Shown piece by piece: positions 43,716 to 52,823 of a stretch of DNA of 64,000 bases. A model generated the notes under the pieces. The model had not been told where the DNA came from, ran no database searches, and was given only the letters and a program-made list of their open reading frames with translations. Numbering within the stretch: position 1 is the first letter of the stretch; each line of letters opens with the position of its first letter. The stretch comes from MED-G116 sp038147495. Its GTDB lineage: Bacteria; Pseudomonadota; Alphaproteobacteria; Puniceispirillales; Puniceispirillaceae. The position numbers and the translations under genes were made by a program. The DNA is taken from the NCBI GenBank assembly GCA_038147495.1, contig JAYQTT010000002.1, positions 1 to 64,000 on the forward strand. The letters run 5' to 3'.

Positions 43716-44255
43716 TTATTCTATTGTTTCTTCAAGCGCGCGGCGATCCTCATCCGACATTGATGCCGGGTCGATTTCCGAGACAATCCGGTCGAATTCC
43801 AGCGCCGCTTCAAGCGAGGCCCCCTCGCTGACGGCCTGTTCAATCGATTTCATTCTTTCGGCCATCTGCGCTTCGATCAATTCGGTGCCTTTGGCGATGT
43901 CATCAAGATCAAGATCGGGCAGCGTTCCGGCCAGATGCTCCTTCAGGATATCCATCTGTGTTGCCTTTGACTTGCCGACAAGCTCTTTCAACGGCACAAG
44001 GACAACTTCTTCATCAACCACCACGTAAAGTGATTTGCCGCGAATGCCGGATGTCTTTTTTGCATTGCCAAAAATATCAACATCCTTTGTGCCCTTGATG
44101 ATTTTTTCGCGCTCTTCGGGGGAGGCGCCTTCATAGACCTTGCCGTCACTTCCCAGAACTTCGCCTGTTTTCAGCGTTAACGCGCTGGCCGATGGTACCA
44201 TGGCAAGTGTGACAAGCATCGCCGCAAGGCCATGATGGATGGATAAAAATTTCAT
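43716..44255 (-). CDS. Secreted protein of unknown function (KTGEVLGSDG family, copy 2)
   Basis: The 179-residue protein starts at 44255 (GGGAGG 8 bases upstream), giving the signal peptide MKFLSIHHGLAAMLVTLAMV ending near SASA. The mature N-terminus LTLKTGEVLGSDGKVYEGAS and the later SLYVVVDEEVVLVPLKELVG match the protein encoded at 7969-8766 block for block, so the two are paralogues. The C-terminal half is acidic and helical (ALEFDRIVSEIDPASMSDED) and differs in length. I know of no function. It is convergent with the broken Sel1 gene. Confidence 0.8.
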   Translation of the reverse strand: MKFLSIHHGLAAMLVTLAMVPSASALTLKTGEVLGSDGKVYEGASPEEREKIIKGTKDVDIFGNAKKTSGIRGKSLYVVVDEEVVLVPLKELVGKSKATQMDILKEHLAGTLPDLDLDDIAKGTELIEAQMAERMKSIEQAVSEGASLEAALEFDRIVSEIDPASMSDEDRRALEETIE

Positions 44256-44605
44256 TGCAGGAACCTCCCTCAACGTCATCAGTTGGAAAGGGGAATATAA
44301 ATGTATTAATATTTCCTAATTAATAAAAATTATATATTTTCAGATGCTTAACATTCATAGGTTGCGTGAAGATACGTGTTTCACACGCAAGGCATGATCA
44401 GCCTTGACCGATTGCTCCTGCGCCTGACCGGGGTTTGTCTTTGCTGTTCTGTGGCGCGTTTCTGTGGCGCGGCTTTTTTGATGTGGGAGCGCCTGATCCC
44501 AAGGTCGCCACAGCCCGCCCTAATCCGCCGCGATGCTTGACCAATCTGGCATGGGCGTGGCACCTTCCTCGCCTGACATGTCTCGATTGAAGGGAGGGGC
44601 ACGCC
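44256..44605. other. Intergenic region with AT-rich promoter-like tract
   Basis: About 350 bases without a supported gene. 44294-44342 is strongly AT-rich (for example TATTAATATTTCCTAATTAAT) and probably holds the promoter of the secreted-protein gene on the minus strand. The rest, up to the GNAT gene at 44606, is of normal composition and shows no RNA or repeat that I can defend. Confidence 0.5.
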
Positions 44606-45061
44606 ATGTTGATCCGAAGCCTTGCGCCGTCCGACAAAGAGGCATGGGATGGTCTCTATCAGGGATATGCGGCCTTTTATAATGCCCCGAGCGATCAGGA
44701 CCGCCGCGACCGGCTTTTTGCATGGTTGCTTGATCCGGAGCATGTTTGTGAGGGGCTTGTTGCCGAGGATTCAGGAACGCTTCTCGGGCTGGCGCATTAC
44801 CGGGCGATGCCGTCACCGCTTCGCGCCGCCGAAGTTGGTTTTCTTGACGATCTTTTTGTTGCTGTTGAACATCGTGGTTTCGGTGCGGGCGAGGCGTTAT
44901 TGCGCGGCGTTGACCAGATCGCCATCGACAGGGGATGGGCGGTTGTGCGCTGGATCACCCGTGACAACAACTACCGGGCGCGCGGGCTTTATGACCGGCT
45001 GGCGTTGCGCAGTGACTGGATCACCTATGAGATGAGTGAAGCATCGCGAGATGAGACCTGA
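44606..45061 (+). CDS. GNAT-family N-acetyltransferase
   Basis: The 151-residue protein has the GNAT fold order: MLIRSLAPSDKEAWDGLYQG, then LLGLAHYR, FLDDLFVAVEHRGFGAGEAL (the acetyl-CoA R/QxxGxG/A loop) and RDNNYRARGLYDRLALRSDW. The last segment is typical of amino-acid or polyamine acetylases. GGAGGG precedes the ATG. It overlaps or abuts a second GNAT gene in another frame. Confidence 0.88.
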   Translation: MLIRSLAPSDKEAWDGLYQGYAAFYNAPSDQDRRDRLFAWLLDPEHVCEGLVAEDSGTLLGLAHYRAMPSPLRAAEVGFLDDLFVAVEHRGFGAGEALLRGVDQIAIDRGWAVVRWITRDNNYRARGLYDRLALRSDWITYEMSEASRDET

Positions 45062-45509
45062 AGCCATGCCGCCTGTTAGCCCGGAACAGATGGATTTTCG
45101 TGATTTTCGGCCTGCCGATACAGAGGCGGTGATTGCCTTGTGGGACCGTTGTGGCCTGATCCGCTCATGGAATGATCCGCATAAGGATATTGAGAGAAAA
45201 ATGTCGGTTCCCGTTGGCGCCTTCTGGGTTGGTCTGCTGGATAACCGGCTTATCGCCAGTGTGATGGTGGGTTATGACGGGCATCGGGGCTCGGTGAATT
45301 ATCTTGCGGTTGATCCCGATTATGCGGGCAATGGCGTGGCCCGGCACCTGATGGCGCGCACCGAGGCGTTTTTGATAGAATTGGGTTGTCCAAAGATCAA
45401 TCTATGCGTGCGCCGTGATAATGAGGCGGTGCTTGCTTTCTATGACGGGCTGGCCTATGCGCCGGATGCTGCGCTGGTTCTTGGCAAGAGGCTGATCCCG
45501 GATGAGTGA
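45051..45509 (+). CDS. GNAT-family N-acetyltransferase (YpeA-like)
   Basis: The protein is about 152 residues from the ATG at 45051; GTG 45036 and ATG 45066 are alternatives. Blocks: FRDFRPADTEAVIALWDRCG, RPW-like SWNDPHKDIERKM, VNYLAVDPDYAGNGVARHLM (acetyl-CoA loop) and NLCVRRDNEAVLAFYDGLAY, which are characteristic of YpeA. The substrate is unknown. It overlaps both the preceding GNAT gene and the LysE gene, indicating one transcript. Confidence 0.88.
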   Translation: MRPEAMPPVSPEQMDFRDFRPADTEAVIALWDRCGLIRSWNDPHKDIERKMSVPVGAFWVGLLDNRLIASVMVGYDGHRGSVNYLAVDPDYAGNGVARHLMARTEAFLIELGCPKINLCVRRDNEAVLAFYDGLAYAPDAALVLGKRLIPDE

Positions 45510-46125
45510 GGCCTATATCGCCCTGTTGGCGTTTGTCGTTCTGATGGTGGCGACACCGGGGCCGGCAAATCTGGTGGTCATGATTGGCGGCTCAAAGCAG
45601 GGTGTGCGGGCGTGTGCCGGCTTTATCCTTGGGCTAGTCAGCGGCAAGATTCTGCTGAATATCGTTTTTGGGCTTGGATTTGGCCTTGTCCTCACCAACC
45701 TGCCCCACATTGTCACCGTGATTAAATTTGGGGGTGCGGGCTATATGATCTGGCTGGCACTGCGCTCATGGAATGACAGGCCGACAAACGGACATCAGCG
45801 CGACACCTACAGATTTGGCCATGGCCTGATGGTTCACCCCCTCAACCCCAAAGCTTGGGTTATGGTCACACTCGCCTGGAGCCAATTCGCCCCAGCACTT
45901 GGTGGGGTTGGCGAGTTTGGTGGATTTGGCGTGCAGTTGGCGCTGGTGACGGCCACCTTTGCCGCCGTGCAGTTGGTGTTTCACACGCTATGGTGCGCGG
46001 CCGGTGCGGTGACAAGCAAAGCATTGCAGGGATCGTTGTTGCTGACCCGTATTTTGATCAGCTTGACCATTCTTGTCGTTATATGGGCGCTGTCTTATGA
46101 CCCGTCATCTCCAGCGCCGCTGTAG
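45502..46125 (+). CDS. LysE/RhtB-family amino acid exporter
   Basis: The 207-residue membrane protein has about six helices and the family opening VLMVATPGPANLVVMIGGS with the conserved Gly-Pro, followed by GFILGLVSGKILLNIVFGLG. It exports amino acids or derivatives such as homoserine or threonine. Translation is coupled to the YpeA-like acetyltransferase (8-base overlap), so acetylation and export might act on related compounds, which is inference. Its 3' end overlaps the convergent lptD end by about 31 bases. Confidence 0.88.
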   Translation: MSEAYIALLAFVVLMVATPGPANLVVMIGGSKQGVRACAGFILGLVSGKILLNIVFGLGFGLVLTNLPHIVTVIKFGGAGYMIWLALRSWNDRPTNGHQRDTYRFGHGLMVHPLNPKAWVMVTLAWSQFAPALGGVGEFGGFGVQLALVTATFAAVQLVFHTLWCAAGAVTSKALQGSLLLTRILISLTILVVIWALSYDPSSPAPL

Positions 46126-48262
46126 GTCACGATATCATCCTGAGTGATGCTTCCAAGATATTTGAAGGCAAAGGTGAATTTGATTTCATCAACGCGCGAG
46201 ACGTCACGGTCCTTTGTCGCGTCATGCGAATAGTCGATCCGGATTTCAATACAATCCTGAACGCCGCCATTCCAGACGAGTGAAGCAGAGGTGGTTTTGT
46301 TTTCCTCTTTGCCGTTGGACAGATCCCAGTTCCGGCTTGCTGAGGCCGTCCAGCCGCTGCCAAGTGGCATTCCGGCGCCAATCACCAGCTCCTCGCGGTC
46401 GCTCGTGCTGTTGGCAAAATAGGCTTTGGCCAGCTGGTTGTGACTGACCGAAAGCGAGAGCTTGCCAAGCTTGCCGTTGAGTTGTGTTTTTGACTCATTC
46501 AATGTGAAATCATGTGAGGACAAGCGTCCAGACCAGCTGAGCGAGACATTTTGCGGCGGATTCAATGACAGGCTGGCGACATAATCAGACAGAACATCGC
46601 CCTGATCCGGCGCTAGTCCGGAGGATGGCTTTCCGGATACACGTCTGCTGACTCCAATGAAACCGGCAATCTCACCAACAGTTTTGTCATTTGCAATCGC
46701 CGAAATGCCAACATCGGCTCTGGTCCCGGGCAGGACATAATCTTTGCCCTGATAGCGGTTCAAAAGGAATAGATTGGCTTCATCAATCCGGTAATCTGCG
46801 GCGTCACGGTTTGGCACATTTTCTGTGCGGTCAGCGCCGCCAACCCAGACAAGTTGGGCCTGCGGCTCGATGATCGCTGTGCGGTCCCAGGCGCTGACAA
46901 CAAGGGGTGCCCTTGCGCCGATTGAGACGGACGGGTTGACCTGTCCAAGCTCGCCGGTATCTGTTGTTGCACTGTCTGGTTTGCTGTGGATCGCGTAATA
47001 ACTTGCCATCAAATTCGCGCGATAGGAGGTAATAAAGGGTTCACGATTAAACTCTTCAGATATCTCAGCAACGCCAGACCATCTGGCCAGATCATGCTGT
47101 TGGTCATTATCCAACTGAATTGCGCTGATCTCGGTGAGGAGTTTTTGTCTTGGTCGCCAGCCCGTTTGAACTTTTTCATAGAAGATTCTGGGCAGGATGA
47201 CCGGTTCGTAATCGGGCGTATCCCCCGCACCCAGCCCCTGTAAATCTGACATTTCCACAAAATAATAGCGATCGGGTTTGATCCGTTCTGCCGTGACGCT
47301 GGATTTCATCGTTGTGGTGTTAAATAGTTTATAGCGTCGCAGAAACGTGTCCTGACTTGATCTGCGCAATCTTGCATTTATGTTCCAGTCATCGCCGATC
47401 GCGGTATGAAAATTGGCGTCTATAGCGGCAACATTTTCCCGGTCTTTTTGTAGGTATCGACTTTGGAGGTGTACAAAAATGCCTCGAAATCGGCATGGTC
47501 CCATTTCTTGCGATAGGTTGTTTTCAGGCTGGTGCCTCTAAACTGGTGTTTGGTCAGATCAAATTTCGCGTCACTCGTATCGTCAATGACATAGAAATAG
47601 GGAACAGTCGGACTAACTCCTGTGTTCGTATTGATTGATGCACTTGGCGTCAGAAACCCGGACCGACGTCTCACAGTCCAATCTGGATGCGCGATGTAGG
47701 GGAGATAGAATATCGGGGCATCGAGTACATGCATCCGCACATTGCGATGTGTCACCGTTTGGGTTTTTTCATTATGTACCGATGATGTGGCCCGAAAATC
47801 CCACATCGGTTTTTCGCCTTGTTCGATGTCACATTTACACGGACTGAAACGAGACCCATCGAAGATTGAGCGATCACCGGTGACGGTGTCGCTGTTGTCA
47901 GCAAGAAAAAAGGCGCCATCGCTGAATTTTGTTCGCAGATTCTCGGCAACGATATGGGTGAATTCCGTATCAAGCGTCATGTAATCAGCGCGGCGCTCGG
48001 TGCCGTCAGGTGATGTCACAAGGACATTGCCGGTTGCCACGGCCTTGTCCGCATCGCGATCATAGGTCACTTCATCTGCGTAAAGCACAGTTCCGGCGCG
48101 GCGAAGAATAACATTGCCGGTCGCCAGAAGATTGCCGGTCTCCTGATTAACGGTTGCTTGATCGGCTTCGAAATTGATTGGCTTATCGTCGCCGACTGCG
48201 GCGGGAACCCAAGCACACACAACAAACAGAATGATCGTAATGATTCGGCGGAAAACTTGCAT
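46095..48262 (-). CDS. lptD: LPS-assembly protein LptD, interrupted by a frameshift
   Basis: LptD is the outer-membrane translocon that places LPS at the cell surface. A signal peptide (RIITIILFVVCAWVPAAVGD) leads into the OstA/LptA-like domain (INFEADQATVNQETGNLLAT, VLYADEVTYDRDADKAVATG), and then the barrel domain begins (CKCDIEQGEKPMWDFRA, LPYIAHPDWTVRRRSGFLTP). The frame breaks at 47438-47440: CCC on the plus strand, where CCCC would join KKTG to ENVAAIDANFHT and continue to EIKFTFAFKYLG. As read, the first part stops at 47420. LptD is normally essential, so a missed G is plausible. The Cys pairs for disulfides are mostly not visible, as is common outside enterics. Confidence 0.9.
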
Positions 48263-48358
48263 CAGAACCCCAGAATTGCAGATTAAGCCTTACATCGCTA
48301 TCGCGTTTTTGCCCATAAGTCCATGATTTGTGGTGCCAAAAAGCGCGGATATCACAAA

Positions 48359-49531
48359 TCACGGAAGTGGCCGAGTAAGACAGAGTGATCGCAGGCGATC
48401 TGCGCTATTGGCCATTTCAATGTCAGTGAAAGGAAAATCCTGCCACGCCCGGTCTTGGAGAGATTGCCGATACTCATCATCACCAAGGAGTTGTTCAAAC
48501 GCCGTAATGAAATTTGCCACATCTGGCGTTTCAACGATATGTGCTCGTCCTTCGGCAACTTCCGGTATTCCGCCGCGCCGTGTGGTGACCAGCGCGCATC
48601 CTGCGGCAAGGCTCTCCAGCACGGCCTTTGGCATGGGGTCATCCCACAGTGATGGACAGACCGCTATGGCAGACCGCGCTTGCCATTTGCGCACCTCGTC
48701 AATTGGGATGAAGCCAGTCATTTCTGCCTGGTTTCCGAGTGTCGCGATGTTCATCGCAATTTCATCCTCATAGCGGCTTCTTTGGCCGGTTTCGAATTTT
48801 CTGGCTCCGGCAATAATCAGGCGCCAGTTGGGGTGCTTTGGCAGAACCGTTGCAAGGGCTTGCGCGGCTTCCAAAATGCCTTTTTCCGGCACCATGCGGC
48901 CCGCAATCAAAATCAGTGGCTCTTTTTCCGGTTGTGACTTCAACCAACGAAACGCGCCATTTCTGGCCACACCGACTTTGGCGGCTAGCTCATCGTCAAC
49001 ATCCAAACCATCAAGAAAACAGGACCGGATAAAATTGCTGACACACATAATGCCAGACATCTGAGCGAGTAGGGATTTGCGCTCCTTCACGCTTCGCGCG
49101 CCTTTCATGCTGCGCGGGTCATTGTGAAGATAGAGTGCCACGCGTAAATCAGGACGTTTTGCCTTGATGTAGGCGGCAACATGGCAACGGCTATGAACCT
49201 CCACAAGGTCCGGCGGGGTGCCCGCCCCGATTTTGGCAAGGTAATCTGCAGCACAGCCGATATTGTGGCCACGGAACCAGCCACCACGTAGCTGCAATCC
49301 TATGAATTTATGATTGCCAAGCGGTTCGCTGACCGCGCTACCGACAACGCGAAAACATTCTGAACTTGAGCTTGCATTCACCAAATCATTGACCACGCCA
49401 GAGATGGCGCCTGCGTTTTGTGCGGTAAATCGTTCCTTGGCCGGCAACAAAATGTCGATTACCGGTTGCGGGTTCATATCGCCAAGGCGAGGCGTGTGAT
49501 CGGAACGCGTCTTTGCTTCAGGTGATGACAA
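48359..49531 (-). CDS. GT4-type glycosyltransferase (GT-B fold)
   Basis: The protein is about 390 residues; the Met at 49477 (MNPQPVIDILLPA) is a good alternative start. The C-terminal donor domain has LILIAGRMVPEKGILEAAQAL, IPIDEVRKWQARSAIAVCPS and MPKAVLESLAAGCALVTTRR, with the EX7E-type Glu pair. The N-terminal half is typical of group 1 enzymes. It probably adds a sugar to LPS or exopolysaccharide; it lies just upstream of lptD on the same strand and divergent from a heptosyltransferase-like gene. Confidence 0.85.
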   Translation of the reverse strand: MSSPEAKTRSDHTPRLGDMNPQPVIDILLPAKERFTAQNAGAISGVVNDLVNASSSSECFRVVGSAVSEPLGNHKFIGLQLRGGWFRGHNIGCAADYLAKIGAGTPPDLVEVHSRCHVAAYIKAKRPDLRVALYLHNDPRSMKGARSVKERKSLLAQMSGIMCVSNFIRSCFLDGLDVDDELAAKVGVARNGAFRWLKSQPEKEPLILIAGRMVPEKGILEAAQALATVLPKHPNWRLIIAGARKFETGQRSRYEDEIAMNIATLGNQAEMTGFIPIDEVRKWQARSAIAVCPSLWDDPMPKAVLESLAAGCALVTTRRGGIPEVAEGRAHIVETPDVANFITAFEQLLGDDEYRQSLQDRAWQDFPFTDIEMANSADRLRSLCLTRPLP

Positions 49532-49702
49532 GGATTGAAAGTCCTTTTGGAAAATTGCGAATTTGTATTCGGCGCAACGCTCGTTTTTTTCATCGCAGCG
49601 CCCGATTGATATGTTATGTCATGTCACAATTGATTGTCATCCAATGAATGCCATCATAAAGGCCCGGAACGACATGTGGATGAACCGGAGATCGTCAAAG
49701 TA

Positions 49703-50653
49703 ATGGGACAGCGCGAACGTATATTGGTGATCAAGCACGGCGCCTTGGGAGATATCGTTCAGGGGCTTGACGCTTTCGCCAGCTTGAGGGCGGGATGTCC
49801 TAACGCACATATTGCCCTTGTGACAACACCCCCTTTTGCGAGCCTTGCAGCCATGATGCCGTGGTTTGACGAGGTTATTACTGATCCACGCGCACCGGCT
49901 TTTAATATCCGCCAAATCATACGAATGCGGTCGATTCTGCGCAATGGCTGGGACAAGATTGTTGATCTGCAATGCAGCAGGCGCACCGCGCATTATCATC
50001 GCTTTTACGCCTCAAGCGACAGTCGCTGGTTCGGTACAGCAAACGGGGTGAGTGACCCGTATCCTGATTTCACCGGTGTGAACAATCACCGGCGGATGCT
50101 GACAGGCGTCGGCATGGCGGGCGGTAGAGAACTGGCGCCAGATGAAGTCGATTTTAGTTGGCTTAGGGGGACGAATAGTGCTGCCGCTTTGCCTTTTGAG
50201 GGGCTTCGAGGCCGGCCTTTCGCGACCCTCATCCCGGGTTGTTCTGCCGCAAAGCCACAAAAGAAATGGCCGGCAGAGCGATTTGTCGCGCTTGCCAACG
50301 CCCTGCATTTGGCAGGGATGGAGATCGCCATTGTCGGCACCAAAACGGACCGCCCTGATGCCGATCTGCTGATGAAGGGCGCGCCGCATTGTCATGATCT
50401 TGTAGGGAAAACAGACATCAAAGGGCTTGCAGAACTATTGGCGATGTCCAATGCAGTTGTTGGCAATGATACGGGGCCATTGTTCCTTGGGGCGCGTCTT
50501 GGCGCACGGTCTGTCATGGTCATGGGTCCGGATACCAACCCACTGATGTCTGCGCCAACCGGCCCCCGATGCGGCTGGTTGCAGGCAGATCCGATAAAGG
50601 ATGTTTCGGTTGACGCGGTACTCGCCGCTCTTGATGATTTGCCGACCGTCTAG
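49703..50653 (+). CDS. GT9-family glycosyltransferase (heptosyltransferase-like)
   Basis: The 316-residue protein, from the ATG at 49703 with GGAG upstream, opens with the canonical ILVIKHGALGDIVQGLDAFA. It carries CSAAKPQKKWPAERFVALAN and VGNDTGPLFLGARLGA, the DTGxxH/L-type acceptor loop, where the usual His is Leu. The TTG at 49634 would add 23 unrelated residues. It is more canonical than the GT9-like gene at 4606. A role in inner-core LPS, using the ADP-heptose made via HldE, is probable but unproven. Confidence 0.88.
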   Translation: MGQRERILVIKHGALGDIVQGLDAFASLRAGCPNAHIALVTTPPFASLAAMMPWFDEVITDPRAPAFNIRQIIRMRSILRNGWDKIVDLQCSRRTAHYHRFYASSDSRWFGTANGVSDPYPDFTGVNNHRRMLTGVGMAGGRELAPDEVDFSWLRGTNSAAALPFEGLRGRPFATLIPGCSAAKPQKKWPAERFVALANALHLAGMEIAIVGTKTDRPDADLLMKGAPHCHDLVGKTDIKGLAELLAMSNAVVGNDTGPLFLGARLGARSVMVMGPDTNPLMSAPTGPRCGWLQADPIKDVSVDAVLAALDDLPTV

Positions 50654-50672
50654 GCCATCCGCCAACAGATGA

Positions 50673-51224
50673 TCAGAATGAAGAACCCGGTTGTTCCAAA
50701 AAGGCGATTTCTTCATCGCTGGAAGGGCGGCCCAATATCGCATTGCGATGTGGGAACCGGCCAAATCTGGCAATGATATCACGATGTTTGATCGCAAAAT
50801 CGACTGTCATCTGTGATGTATGTTGTTCAAACAGCGGGATCGACATGTCTTGAATGGCGAGTTCTTCGCTATGCATCAAGGGCATTAGCATAAAATGGCG
50901 ATGGTCACTGTTGGGCGTATCAAGATAGCCGCGTTCAATACAACGCATGGCAAGCGCAAGTGCCATCTCGTCTCCCGAAAAGGCCAGAGGCGTATCACGG
51001 TAAATGTTACGGGTGAACTGATCCAGAACAATGATGAGGGCCAGACAGCCCGCCGCGTTATCGGCCCATAAATCGAGCTTTCCGCTGCGTGCCGCAGTGA
51101 CCGTTTCACCAAACCTGTCGCGCAGCAGATTGTCGAATGACTCGTCTTTTTTGAACCATTGCTGTGGGGTGATCTCGTCAAACCAGAAGGCCAATATTGA
51201 GTCAGAAGTCGCTATTTTTGCCAA
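50673..51224 (-). CDS. DUF924 family protein
   Basis: The 183-residue helical protein belongs to DUF924, with ILAFWFDEITPQQWFKKDES, DNAAGCLALIIVLDQFTRNI and MLMPLMHSEELAIQDMSIPL. FGRFPHRNAILGR is the most conserved stretch, followed by FLEQPGSSF at the very end, a typical family terminus. The fold is related to TPR-like helical proteins; the function is unknown. It lies 32 bases downstream of an FAD-linked oxidase on the same strand. Confidence 0.9.
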   Translation of the reverse strand: MAKIATSDSILAFWFDEITPQQWFKKDESFDNLLRDRFGETVTAARSGKLDLWADNAAGCLALIIVLDQFTRNIYRDTPLAFSGDEMALALAMRCIERGYLDTPNSDHRHFMLMPLMHSEELAIQDMSIPLFEQHTSQMTVDFAIKHRDIIARFGRFPHRNAILGRPSSDEEIAFLEQPGSSF

Positions 51225-51256
51225 AGGCCATTTCCTTTACCGGTCAGATGCAGCCA

Positions 51257-52699
51257 TTACAGTATCTTACCCGGATTCATCAAATTATCGGGATCCAGCG
51301 CCTGTTTGATGGCCAGCATTGTTTCTAGAATTTCCGGGCTTTTCACTGTCTTCAGCTGATCCCGCTTTAACTGGCCAATACCATGTTCGGCACTGATGGA
51401 TCCGTTGTATTTCGCCAAAGTCGAATACAGCGCCTCATACAAGATCGGCGTTTTTTCGGCAAAATCGTCTTTATGATCCGGATGCGAAACAAGGTTGAAA
51501 TGCAGATTTCCGTCACCAAGATGGCCATAACCACAAATCCGCACAGTTGGATCAATGCCGCGGATCTTTTCAACCATTTCAGCGTAGAACGGGGCAAGCG
51601 CCGATTGCGGTAGCGATATATCGGAACGGGCAACGGCCCCCACTCTTTTGTGTGATTCCGGGGCCGTTTCGCGCACATCCCACAAGGCGGTGCGCTGCGT
51701 CTCATTCGCCGCGATTGTGGCGTCTATGACCAACCCGTCCTCAAAGGCGGCTGCGAGACACTCCTCCATGATTTGGCGCAATGGCGCCTGACCTTGCTGA
51801 TCTTCGACACCGCTCATCGGGTTCGTGCTGGCAATTTCCATCAACACGTTCATGGCGCCCCGGGTTGCCAATGGCTGTTGAATGTTGGGGAAATGTTCAA
51901 ACAATACATGCAAAATGTCTGCGGGGATAAGCTCAAATGCCTCAACACCGCCGCCTGATGCCGCCTGCAAACGATGCAACAGCTCAACCGCAGCGGCCAC
52001 ATCACGCACTTCGGCAAATGCCGTGCTGCGCGCAACCGGCAAGGGGAACAGCTTCATTGTCGCGGCAGTGATTACGCCAAGCGTGCCCTCGGCACCGATG
52101 AAGAGATCCCTCAGGTCGTAGCCGGTGTTATCCTTGCGAAGTCCGCTTAGCATGTTCAGAACTTTGCCACCCATCAGCACGACTTCAAGACCAAGGGTCA
52201 ATTGCCGCGTGTTGCCATAACGCACAACATTCAACCCTCCGGCGTTTGTTCCGAGATTGCCACCAATTGTGCAGCTTCCCTTGGCGGCGAGGTTGAGCGG
52301 AAAATACAGGTTTTCTGCCTCGGCAGCATTTTGCAAATCCTGCAGGATGCAACCGGCCTCCACTGTCATTGACATGTTGGTCTGGTCGATTTCACGAATT
52401 TTGTTCATGCGCCGCAGTGACAGCATGATCGTGTTGCCATTGTCATCCGGTGTCGCTGCGCCCATCATTCCAGTGTTTCCACCTTGCGGCACAACCACAA
52501 TTTTATGGTCCGCGGCGAATTTCATGATCGCGGCAACCTGTTCGGTGGTGTTTGGTAAAACCACGGCATGGGCTTTGCCGGTGAACCGCTGGAACCAGTC
52601 ATGCAGATAGCCGTCCATCTCCTCGGCTCTGTCGAGGACAGCCTCATCGCCGACGATTTGTCGCAAACTTTCACCAACATTAACGGCCATCTGAGGCAC
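51257..52699 (-). CDS. FAD-linked oxidase, D-2-hydroxyacid dehydrogenase type
   Basis: The 480-residue protein is related to GlcD and to D-2-hydroxyglutarate/D-lactate dehydrogenases. FAD motifs: VVVPQGGNTGMMGAATPDD, KGSCTIGGNLGTNAGGLNVV, DLRDLFIGAEGTLGVIT. The C-terminal part has CGYGHLGDGNLHFNLVSHPD and AEHGIGQLKRDQL, with the metal-binding His pair. Unlike glcD in this window it is not in an operon with glcE/F-like genes, so it is likely a single-subunit dehydrogenase. The substrate is unknown; D-2-hydroxyglutarate is the best guess. Confidence 0.88.
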   Translation of the reverse strand: MPQMAVNVGESLRQIVGDEAVLDRAEEMDGYLHDWFQRFTGKAHAVVLPNTTEQVAAIMKFAADHKIVVVPQGGNTGMMGAATPDDNGNTIMLSLRRMNKIREIDQTNMSMTVEAGCILQDLQNAAEAENLYFPLNLAAKGSCTIGGNLGTNAGGLNVVRYGNTRQLTLGLEVVLMGGKVLNMLSGLRKDNTGYDLRDLFIGAEGTLGVITAATMKLFPLPVARSTAFAEVRDVAAAVELLHRLQAASGGGVEAFELIPADILHVLFEHFPNIQQPLATRGAMNVLMEIASTNPMSGVEDQQGQAPLRQIMEECLAAAFEDGLVIDATIAANETQRTALWDVRETAPESHKRVGAVARSDISLPQSALAPFYAEMVEKIRGIDPTVRICGYGHLGDGNLHFNLVSHPDHKDDFAEKTPILYEALYSTLAKYNGSISAEHGIGQLKRDQLKTVKSPEILETMLAIKQALDPDNLMNPGKIL

Positions 52700-52778
52700 T
52701 CCTCATCACCAGACAGATTGATAATTTTTTGAAAGGGTCGGTCAGAACGCCGCCACTTGCCCGCTATCATAAATGGTT

Positions 52779-52796
52779 TTTGCCGTAAACGGCAAA
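52779..52796. promoter_or_regulatory. Palindrome between tsaC and the FAD-oxidase gene
   Basis: TTTGCCGT-AA-ACGGCAAA is a perfect inverted repeat of 8-base arms, 80 bases upstream of the oxidase start. On the tsaC strand there is no following T tract, so a repressor or activator site for the oxidase is likelier than a terminator. The regulator is not known. Confidence 0.45.
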
Positions 52797-52797
52797 T

Positions 52798-52823
52798 CCT
52801 TGTGGTGTTATTTTGTGGTGTTA
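52798..52823. repeat. Two tandem copies of a 13-base unit at the tsaC stop
   Basis: On the tsaC strand, TAACACCACAAAA is followed by TAACACCACAAGG. The first TAA is the tsaC stop codon. Eleven of 13 bases match. Confidence 0.85.
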
